NCBI GenBank assembly: GCA_947311455.1
Contig: CAMZKY010000121.1
Span: forward strand, 1-6,727
Origin: an uncultured Marinosulfonomonas sp.
GTDB taxonomy: Bacteria > Pseudomonadota > Alphaproteobacteria > Rhodobacterales > Rhodobacteraceae
Length of the DNA stretch: 6,727 bases
Reading direction: 5' to 3'
Of the stretch, positions 1 to 5,472 are shown in pieces. The notes below the pieces were generated by a model, which saw only the letters and a list, made by a program, of their open reading frames with translations, was not told the DNA's origin and did not search any database. The translations under genes were made by a program, and so were the position numbers. Within the stretch, counting starts at the first letter, position 1. Each line of letters begins with the position of its first letter.

Positions 1-1
1 A

Positions 2-894
2 AGCGACAGTGCCCTCCTGTATGATTCATTGGTTATAGAAGCGCGCCAAGACGACGTTGCTGCGAAAGAAGCGCGTGCATGGCGATTTATGTTTGCCGGA
101 CTTGCCCTTTCGGCGATGATCGGTGGGTCTCGGCGATGATCGGTGGGTCTATGTCTGTCGATTCATTCAGGCCCGCCTACCTTGCGACAACCCTTGCCAT
201 GCTTGTGACATTCGGGATTGCACTTCTGTTTCGCGAACCGCCGATTCTGGGAGACGGCGATGCAGCCGTACAACCGGTTCAACAAATGAAAACCATTATC
301 GCACGATTGAAAGATCGCACTCTATTATGGGTGTTCGTTTTTTCCATCGGTTCTTATACCTTAAGCCATGTGCCATATGTGTTTGCACAACCCTACTTGA
401 AAGAAGTGTTAAGCACCGCTGGCTATTCAAGCCAAACGCCTGTTGTCTCGGGTGTTGTCACTTCCGCCATGATGGTGATGTCAGTTGTGGCCGGGGCCTT
501 TGTCATGCGGATACACAAAGTGATCGGAACCTATGGCAACTTAATGCTGGCATTGGCCATGCAAACCGGATTGATCATGGCTTTGGCCTACCTGATTCAT
601 CCTCTTGCGATCTTTTTACTGGCTTTCAGGATGATCCCAAACGCCCTATCCCAGCCGTTTGTTATGGAGCTGATCCAACCGCGTACCGAACGGAGTTACC
701 GCGCAACATATCTATCTGTCCAAAATTTGTTAGGACGGCTATTGTTAAGCGGCTCTGTCATCTATGTCGCCAAATCGACATTTGGAGCTGCAACCTTAGA
801 CCAAAACGCGCTGCAAGCCATCCTTCCCTGGTACGGCTTGGCCGGGATAGTATTATTGGGACTACTGCTGATTACAATCCGCCGAAAGCAGTGA
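2..894 (+). pseudogene. MFS transporter, frameshifted by a 20-bp tandem duplication; 5' end outside window
   Basis: This is the C-terminal part (about 290 codons) of a major facilitator superfamily permease; the family usually has about 400 residues and 12 helices. The frame starting at base 2 reads SDSALLYDSL, typical of the cytoplasmic loop early in drug/metabolite-type MFS proteins, then AWRFMFAGLALSAMIGGS, and stops at TGA 137-139. The remaining protein continues in the +1-shifted frame from about base 135 to TGA 892-894. It contains further hydrophobic segments (e.g. LATTLAMLVTFGIALLF, VVSGVVTSAMMVMSVVAGAF, GLAGIVLLGLLLITI). Removing one copy of the 20-bp repeat at 111-150 joins the two frames exactly at AMIGGS-MSVDSF, so a single lesion explains the break. 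The ATG at 79 lies out of the ancestral frame and gives a non-MFS leader (MAIYVCRTCPFGDDRW), so I do not regard it as a genuine start. Substrate is unknown. The repeat could also be an assembly error or a reversible slippage allele. Confidence 0.85.
111..150. repeat. Exact 20-bp tandem duplication
   Basis: The unit CGGCGATGATCGGTGGGTCT occurs twice head to tail (111-130 and 131-150). The T at 110 matches the T at 130, so the period-20 tract covers 110-150. Because 20 is not a multiple of three, it shifts the MFS reading frame and brings in a TGA at 137-139. Confidence 0.97.
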
Positions 895-970
895 CAAACA
901 GCTGCAACGCGCTAGAAACAAAAAATCGGCGCGCCTACTTGTAGAATCCTGAAGTAAACAATCCTTGGTC

Positions 971-998
971 TTGACCTGCGCCTGTTAAAATCTAAACT
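971..998 (+). promoter_or_regulatory. Candidate sigma-70 promoter of matB
   Basis: TTGACC (971-976) is five of six to the -35 consensus. It is followed after 16 bases by TAAACT (993-998), four of six to the -10 consensus. Transcription would start near 1005, leaving a leader of about 20 bases that contains AAGAGA (1015-1020), a weak ribosome binding site 7 bases before the matB ATG. The 133-base gap after the broken transporter makes an independent promoter plausible. Evidence is by motif only. Confidence 0.4.
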
Positions 999-1027
999 AA
1001 AACCTGCTGCTAACAAGAGACATCCGC

Positions 1028-2551
1028 ATGAACAAAAGCACCAATCAGAACCTATATAGGCTTTTCCAATCGCGGTTTCCCAAAGATATAGACAACATTT
1101 TTTTAGAACATGCGCGCGGCACCCTATCGTTTGCCGATCTTGAACTGACATCGGGGCGCTATGCAGCTGTTTTAAAGAGCAGCGGCGTTACCAAAGGTGA
1201 TCGCGTGGTTGTGCAGGTCTCGAAATCCCCCGAAGCCGTATTGCTATATCTGGCCTGCCTGCGGGTGGGGGCCGTTTATATTCCATTGAACACAGCCTAC
1301 ACCCTTGCCGAGGTAAGCTATTTTATCGACGACGCAAAGCCGCGGTTGATTGTGTGTAAACCTGCAATGCAGGAACAGTTTTCCTCTGCATTTGCAAGCA
1401 GGGGCGCAGCCGTTGTTCTAACCATGGCAGGCGATGGTACGGGCAGTTTTTCAGACCGCGCTTTAACATTGGAAGCCGACCCCGCTGTCATCCATAGCGC
1501 CGAAAACGATCTGGCTGCCATTTTATATACATCGGGAACCACCGGGCGCTCAAAAGGCGCGATGCTGACCCATGGCAATCTTTCCAGCAATGCACTGGTT
1601 CTCCACGAATACTGGGGGTGGGAACCCGATGATGTCTTGCTTCACGCACTTCCGATCTTTCATGTGCATGGTTTGTTTGTCGCGCTTCATTGTGCGCTGT
1701 TAAATGCGTCAAAAGTGGTATTTCATACCAAATTCGAAGCCGATCAAATTGTAAAAGCCTTGCCGCATGTAACAGTTTTTATGGGGGTTCCGACATTTTA
1801 TACCCGATTGTTGGAAACACCGGAATTTGATCTTCAAACCTGCCAAAATATCCGCCTGTTCATCTCTGGCTCTGCCCCATTGTTAACCGAAAGCTTTACG
1901 GCATTCGAAAACCTGACAGGCCACAAAATTCTTGAGCGCTACGGCATGACCGAAGCCGGAATGATCACCTCAAACCCTTATGAAGGTGAACGCATTGCGG
2001 GCAGCGTGGGTTTTGCATTGCCCGGCGTCACCGCACGCGTTGCAGATCAAAACGGAGCTGAACGACCCCATGGTGAGGTTGGCATTCTCGAAATAACCGG
2101 TGCCAATGTCTTTGCCGGGTATTGGCAGATGCCTGAAAAAACCGCCGAAGAGTTTCGGGCCGATGGTTACTTTATCACAGGCGACATGGCCGTAATGGAT
2201 GAAACCGGACGTATTGAAATTGTCGGGCGCGCGAAGGATCTGGTGATTTCGGGAGGATTTAATGTTTACCCCAAGGAGGTTGAAACCATCATTGATGAAA
2301 TCCCCGAGGTTACCGAATCTGCGGTGATCGGCGTTCCCCATCCGGACTTTGGAGAGGCCGTAACAGCGGTGATTGTCGCCAACGAAGGCAATACTCTTGG
2401 TGCAGATAATGTTCGGGCGTATCTTGAACGAAAGCTGGCAAATTTCAAACAGCCGAAAAGAATAATCATCGTTTCGAAATTGCCACGAAATGCGATGGGC
2501 AAAGTGCAGAAGAAAGCGTTGCGAGAACAATATGCAGGCATCTTTTCATAA
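1028..2551 (+). CDS. matB: Malonyl-CoA synthetase (malonate-CoA ligase)
   Basis: This is a 507-residue cytoplasmic acyl-adenylate-forming enzyme, about the same length as Rhodopseudomonas palustris MatB. It is expected to convert malonate, ATP and CoA to malonyl-CoA, AMP and pyrophosphate through malonyl-AMP. Visible motifs in order: P-loop YTSGTTGRSKG (167-177), HALPIFHVHG (206-215), GVPTFYTRLL (253-262), FISGSAPLL (278-286), ERYGMTEA (303-310), ITGD (383-386), hinge region GRAKDLVISGGFNVYP (400-415), and the C-terminal NAMGKVQKK with the catalytic lysine K492. The runs PLNTAYTL, GVPTFYTRLL and NVFAGYWQMPEKT closely match MatB as I remember it, rather than general acyl-CoA synthetases. The start at 1028 places the N-terminus (NLYRLFQSRFP) as in the family and has AAGAGA upstream. 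Malonyl-CoA decarboxylase (matA), its frequent partner, is not in the window; the gene upstream is a broken MFS permease. All key residues are present, so it is probably functional. Confidence 0.93.
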   Translation: MNKSTNQNLYRLFQSRFPKDIDNIFLEHARGTLSFADLELTSGRYAAVLKSSGVTKGDRVVVQVSKSPEAVLLYLACLRVGAVYIPLNTAYTLAEVSYFIDDAKPRLIVCKPAMQEQFSSAFASRGAAVVLTMAGDGTGSFSDRALTLEADPAVIHSAENDLAAILYTSGTTGRSKGAMLTHGNLSSNALVLHEYWGWEPDDVLLHALPIFHVHGLFVALHCALLNASKVVFHTKFEADQIVKALPHVTVFMGVPTFYTRLLETPEFDLQTCQNIRLFISGSAPLLTESFTAFENLTGHKILERYGMTEAGMITSNPYEGERIAGSVGFALPGVTARVADQNGAERPHGEVGILEITGANVFAGYWQMPEKTAEEFRADGYFITGDMAVMDETGRIEIVGRAKDLVISGGFNVYPKEVETIIDEIPEVTESAVIGVPHPDFGEAVTAVIVANEGNTLGADNVRAYLERKLANFKQPKRIIIVSKLPRNAMGKVQKKALREQYAGIFS

Positions 2552-2598
2552 CGCAAAACCGCACGAGAAAACCTAGAGTGTCGAATGTGCCTGCGGGC

Positions 2599-2635
2599 AA
2601 ACGAAAAAGGGCTCGGCGAATAAACGCTAAGCCCT
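2599..2635 (-). terminator. Rho-independent terminator of the tRNA-Arg gene
   Basis: Read on the - strand, AGGGCTTAGCG (2635-2625), loop TTTATT, CGCCGAGCCCT (2618-2608) form an 11-position stem with one mismatch and one G-T pair. TTTTCGTTT follows directly. The stem starts 9 bases after the encoded CCA of the tRNA. On the + strand the hairpin is followed by AAAATTCT rather than a T run, so it fits the tRNA better than matB, though the stem could also slow transcription from the matB side. Confidence 0.75.
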
Positions 2636-2644
2636 AAAATTCTA

Positions 2645-2721
2645 TGGTGCACCCAGCACGATTCGAACGTGCGACCCCCTGATTCGTAGTCAGGTACTCT
2701 ATCCAGCTGAGCTATGGGTGC
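2645..2721 (-). tRNA. tRNA-Arg, anticodon ACG
   Basis: The - strand from 2721 folds as a full 77-nt cloverleaf. It has acceptor GCACCCA/TGGGTGC, D arm GCTC-AGCTGGATA-GAGT, anticodon stem CCTGA/TCAGG with loop CTACGAA (anticodon ACG), variable region GGGTC, T arm GCACG-TTCGAAT-CGTGC, discriminator A and encoded CCA (2647-2645). The ACG anticodon is normally edited to ICG by TadA to read CGU, CGC and CGA arginine codons. The gene lies between the convergent end of matB and the divergent DUF2147 gene. Confidence 0.97.
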
Positions 2722-2733
2722 TAACCTGCTGGG

Positions 2734-2762
2734 GATTTATCGAGTGCGGCTTAGGTTTGCAA
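2734..2762 (-). promoter_or_regulatory. Candidate promoter of tRNA-Arg
   Basis: On the - strand, TTGCAA (2762-2757) is separated by 17 bases from TAAATC (2739-2734), which ends 12 bases before the mature tRNA 5' end at 2721. Spacing fits a sigma-70 promoter with a short 5' leader for RNase P to remove. The boxes are only partial matches, so this is a motif-based guess. Confidence 0.4.
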
Positions 2763-2826
2763 GAGGCAATTCACCGCTTTTTGAAACAATTTTCAAAGGT
2801 CAAGGAGCCATCGCCTCAGCAGCTAG

Positions 2827-2841
2827 CTTGACATTGTCAAG
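2827..2841. promoter_or_regulatory. Inverted repeat over the -35 box, possible operator
   Basis: CTTGACA-T-TGTCAAG is a perfect inverted repeat with 7-base arms around one central base. It contains the whole -35 hexamer of the predicted DUF2147 promoter, where a dimeric repressor would block RNA polymerase. No regulator gene is adjacent, so the binding protein is unknown. It may partly be chance, because half of it is the -35 consensus itself. Confidence 0.4.
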
Positions 2842-2855
2842 TTAATTGCTATTTA
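2828..2855 (+). promoter_or_regulatory. Candidate sigma-70 promoter of the DUF2147 gene
   Basis: A perfect TTGACA (2828-2833) is followed after 16 bases by TATTTA (2850-2855), four of six to the -10 consensus. The predicted transcription start near 2862 leaves a leader of about 29 bases before the ATG at 2891. This placement also argues against the in-frame GTG at 2861 as start, because that codon would sit at the very 5' end of the transcript. Confidence 0.55.
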
Positions 2856-2890
2856 GGTAGGTGAAAAATCCAAAACAAAGGCTAACACAC

Positions 2891-3277
2891 ATGAAACTCG
2901 TTATGCTGGCCACAGCGCTCCTGATCCAAAGCTCAACACCGACCCTTGCCGACCCTATTTACGGCCTTTGGAAAACCAACACAGAAAATGGTGAATATGC
3001 CTATATAAAGATCGCCCCCTGCGGAACATCAATTTGTGGGCATATTAATCGAACTTTTTCTGACCAAGGGGAGATCAGCTCACCTTTGCTTGGAAAGAAA
3101 ATTGTCTGGGGGTTAAAAGCAGATCAATCCGGAAACTATAGTGGCGGTAAAATATGGCGACGCTCCAATCAAAAGATATACAGCTTGAAAATGTCCCTCA
3201 CAAAACACACCCTAAAAATTAAGGGATGCTTCTTGGGGATATGTCAAAACGGCGGGTTCTGGACACGCGTGGAGTAG
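2891..3277 (+). CDS. Secreted DUF2147 family protein
   Basis: This is a 128-residue small exported protein of the DUF2147 family; molecular function is not known to me. Residues 1-20 form a Sec signal peptide (MKLVMLATALLIQSSTPTLA) with likely cleavage before D21, so the mature protein is periplasmic or outside. The mature part shows the family pattern: DPIYGLWKT (21-29), IAPCGTSICGHI (41-52), GKKIVWGLK (68-76), YSGGKIW (83-89) and the closing KGCFLGICQNGGFWTRVE (111-128). Four cysteines (44, 49, 113, 118) in two C-x4-C pairs could form disulfides after export. I chose the ATG at 2891 because it gives an ideal signal peptide and has AAAGG (2877-2881) 9 bases upstream; a GTG at 2861 would add ten residues, several of them charged. 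The gene stands alone, divergent from tRNA-Arg, with a promoter and possible operator just upstream. Confidence 0.85.
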   Translation: MKLVMLATALLIQSSTPTLADPIYGLWKTNTENGEYAYIKIAPCGTSICGHINRTFSDQGEISSPLLGKKIVWGLKADQSGNYSGGKIWRRSNQKIYSLKMSLTKHTLKIKGCFLGICQNGGFWTRVE

Positions 3278-3329
3278 CGGTTTTTCCCCAACAATAGCCG
3301 CCCCGCCGGCCCATTCCTGTTGATGTGGC

Positions 3330-3826
3330 TTACGCCATCCCCTCAATCGGGGGCTGTGCCTCTTCCGGCAATGGGTAAACATACCCTTCCTCGCCCTGAC
3401 GTTCCCGCAAGTCCGCCTTGGCCCGAGCAATCAAACCGGCATCCTGAAACAGATCAACCCCCGTTGCCGCCATCACCTTTGCAGCATGGATCATGCCTTT
3501 GATCGCGGGTGCGCCTTTGCCTCACCCACCATTTGCCAAGAAAGAAACGGCGTGCCGATGGCATAGTTCGCACCCCACATCTGCACCGTTGGCACGACCC
3601 GGCTCACACCCCCCACATCGGTTGACCCGGGCAGATCAATTCTCGGCACCGCATTTGACGTTCGAGAATCACCGAGAATTTTGCCAGTTTCGGGCCGCAT
3701 CCCCGCCAATGCATATGTCCCGTTGATATCATCCGCGCTCATCGTGGCTTACATTTTGGCGGCATAGGCGTGGTCGGCCATGGCGTGCAAGCGGTCTTCG
3801 GATTTTTCGACAAAGGGCCAGACGGG
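3330..3826 (-). pseudogene. Decayed C-terminal part of an M20 / AbgB-like amidohydrolase
   Basis: The intact family (aminobenzoyl-glutamate utilisation protein B-like, M20 metallo-amidohydrolases) has about 450-480 residues and hydrolyses amide bonds of N-acyl amino acid-type substrates. Here only about 165 codons remain. Reading leftward, the first segment (3826 to about 3521) ends HAYAAKM, hits TAA (3751-3749, explained by CAA to TAA), then gives ATMSADDINGTYALAGM, GSTDVGGVSRVVPTVQ and YAIGTPFLSWQMVGE. The frame then shifts near 3519-3522. One lost base (GGGC to GGC) would restore GEGKGAPAIKGM, and the new frame continues IHAAKVMAATGVDLFQDAG to PPIEGMA and TAA at 3332-3330. Conserved STDVGDVSW and GTPFHSWQ are altered to STDVGGVSR and GTPFLSWQ. 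The N-terminal domain is missing upstream, and the left limit of similarity near 3826 is uncertain. The family assignment rests on remembered motifs. Confidence 0.8.
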
Positions 3827-4050
3827 ATGTTGCCTTATATCAAGGGTCCTTTTCCATAGAAATTATTCCACTGCCATTTTGGTAATCGAATACAACCACG
3901 ATTCCGGAATAATAGTTATGTTGAGAGCAGCTTTTAGGTCTACGCCCTAACCCTTCGAGAAACCGTGCAGCATCGGACCGGCGGGTAAGGGACAGAAGAA
4001 AGGCATGTGAACAGATGCTGGCAAACGCTTTGGCCAAAACTCCAAAAGGT
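3827..4050. other. Intergenic stretch without recognisable gene
   Basis: This stretch lies between the truncated amidohydrolase remnant and the stop codon of the histidine kinase gene. I see no protein similarity on either strand. A 65-codon frame on the - strand (4037-3840) begins in the kinase's 3' flank and looks like chance. A perfect 10-bp palindrome ATTCCGGAAT is at 3901-3910, and TTTGGCCAAA occurs at 4029-4038. There is no convincing terminator with a T run after the kinase gene. It may hold scar sequence from the deletion that removed the rest of the amidohydrolase gene. Confidence 0.5.
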
Positions 4051-5451
4051 TTATCGAGAGCTTGCGTCCGTGAAATCGCCCTTGGGCAAACAAATCACAA
4101 ACTCGGTTCCGGTTTCATCGGATTTTGCCAATTCCAGCGTACCGCCATGGCCGCGCACCAGTTCGGCAGCAATCGACAGGCCAAGGCCCGAGCCACCTTT
4201 GCGCACGCCGCCCTGAAATGCCTCGAACAAATGTTCGCGGGCTTTGGGGGGCAGGCCCGGCCCGTTATCGACCACGGTAATTATCCATTGATCATACGTA
4301 TCACGACCGCGCACGATGATTTCGCCTTCTTTGCGCGTGGCCACCAGCGCCTGACGGGCATTGCGGATGATGTTTGACAGGATGCGATACAGCTGCTCGG
4401 GATCAGCCCGCACCAGCATATCGGCTGGGATGTCATGGCAATAGGCCACACAACTGGTTTCTTCGATCAGCTGTTCGCTTTCAAATACATCATCCACCAC
4501 ATCCACCAGCGGAATACGCATCAACGCGGGCGCGGCCTCTTCGGCTTTGCCAAAGGCCAGCGTGCTTTCACACAAATTCACCGCGCGCGAAATCGAGTTC
4601 ACCAGTTTGGGCGCGGCCTTTTGCACCATCGGGTCATTGCTGGTTTCCATGCGATCCACAAACAGTTGCGCCGTGGTCAGGATGTTGCGCAGATCATGGC
4701 TGATTTTGGCCACGGCCCCACCCAATTGCGCCAAACGTTCTTTTTGCTTTAGTGATCCGGTCAGTTGCACCTGCATGGTTTTCAGCGCTTCTTCGGCTTC
4801 GCGCAGTTCAATCACACCGGCTGACGGGGTCAGAATGCTGCGCGCGTCTTCGGGGGCGGCGGCATAGGTTTTCAGGCTGCTGACAACTCGATGGATCGGA
4901 CGCAACAAAAAACCGCGCACGGCAAGGAACAGCAGGATAGCGGTGAATACGGAAATCACCGCTGACAGCTTTAGAATGTTCAGCCCGTAATCCACCATCG
5001 CGTCGCGCAGGGACATGGAACTCATCGTCAGCTCGATTTGCAAACCCGCGCCTTGCACGGGTTCTCCAATCACGCGGATCACTTCTTCGTCGGTATCAAA
5101 CAAGCGTATCACCGCGTCGCGCAGCAAAACATAAGGCGTGGCATCACGCAGATCATAGGTCATGGTGATTTCCGAGGGGATAGAAGACGACAAAATCAGC
5201 TGGCGCATTTCATCGCGGCGCAGCACCACATTATAAACCCCCGCGTTCTCTAACAACTCGACCTCTAGATCATCATCAATCATATCATTCGCTAGCAAAG
5301 CCAAGGATGCGATCTGGGCTTTTTCAAGACGCAGCAACAGGTAATCCTGACGAAACCGCGCGATAGATGGCACAAAGATCAGCACCTCGGCCAGCATGAC
5401 AAACACCGTGGTCAGGATTAAAAACCGGCCTGATAGCGAATTGATAAACAT
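4051..5451 (-). CDS. Membrane-bound sensor histidine kinase, orphan in this window
   Basis: This 466-residue two-component sensor kinase sits in the inner membrane. TM1 spans about residues 9-30 and TM2 about 162-180, flanking a periplasmic domain of some 130 residues with no PAS or Cache pattern that I recognise. A HAMP-like linker follows (181-235, starting RGFLLRPIHRVVSSL). The H box is AKISHDLRNIL with phospho-acceptor H252. The ATPase domain has N box LSNIIRNARQAL (358-369, N364), G1 VVDNGPGLP (393-401), F box LFEAF (408-412) and G2 GGSGLGLSIAAEL (419-431). All catalytic boxes are intact. It should autophosphorylate H252 and pass the phosphate to a response regulator, but none is encoded in the window. 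AGGGAA (5462-5457) lies 5 bases before the ATG. The flavoprotein gene ends 21 nt upstream on the same strand, so the two are probably co-transcribed and the kinase may sense a redox or metabolic signal; that last step is inference. Confidence 0.93.
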   Translation of the reverse strand: MFINSLSGRFLILTTVFVMLAEVLIFVPSIARFRQDYLLLRLEKAQIASLALLANDMIDDDLEVELLENAGVYNVVLRRDEMRQLILSSSIPSEITMTYDLRDATPYVLLRDAVIRLFDTDEEVIRVIGEPVQGAGLQIELTMSSMSLRDAMVDYGLNILKLSAVISVFTAILLFLAVRGFLLRPIHRVVSSLKTYAAAPEDARSILTPSAGVIELREAEEALKTMQVQLTGSLKQKERLAQLGGAVAKISHDLRNILTTAQLFVDRMETSNDPMVQKAAPKLVNSISRAVNLCESTLAFGKAEEAAPALMRIPLVDVVDDVFESEQLIEETSCVAYCHDIPADMLVRADPEQLYRILSNIIRNARQALVATRKEGEIIVRGRDTYDQWIITVVDNGPGLPPKAREHLFEAFQGGVRKGGSGLGLSIAAELVRGHGGTLELAKSDETGTEFVICLPKGDFTDASSR

Positions 5452-5472
5452 CTTGTTTCCCTGTTGGAGCGA

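Noticed and set aside
79..134. ATG at 79 as the start of a 271-residue MFS protein
   Set aside because: Its first 17 or so residues are out of the ancestral frame and read as non-membrane sequence. The natural frame is open from base 2 and encodes typical MFS sequence up to the duplication.
123..944. Long open + frame inside the transporter region
   Set aside because: It is a shadow frame of the MFS gene, rich in Cys, Arg and His, with no family resemblance and no ribosome binding site.
2608..2635. Hairpin as the terminator of matB
   Set aside because: On the + strand it is followed by AAAATTCT, not a T run. The T run lies on the - strand, fitting the tRNA gene.
1970..2652. Two overlapping - strand frames antisense to matB, one running into the tRNA terminator
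   Set aside because: They are antisense shadows of a well-conserved gene, with low-complexity, implausible protein sequence.
2645..2721. tRNA-Arg as an integration site for a genomic island
   Set aside because: No integrase gene and no second copy of the tRNA 3' end is visible in the window; both flanks carry ordinary chromosomal genes.
2861..2890. GTG at 2861 as start of the DUF2147 gene
   Set aside because: It would put ten extra, partly charged residues ahead of a clean signal peptide, and it falls at the predicted transcription start. The ATG at 2891 has AAAGG at good spacing.
3840..4037. 65-codon - strand frame between the kinase gene and the amidohydrolase remnant
   Set aside because: It has no recognisable motif, no ribosome binding site and mixed composition, so it is most likely chance.
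4015..4867. Several + strand frames opposite the histidine kinase
   Set aside because: They are antisense shadows. The - strand carries every histidine kinase motif in one uninterrupted frame.
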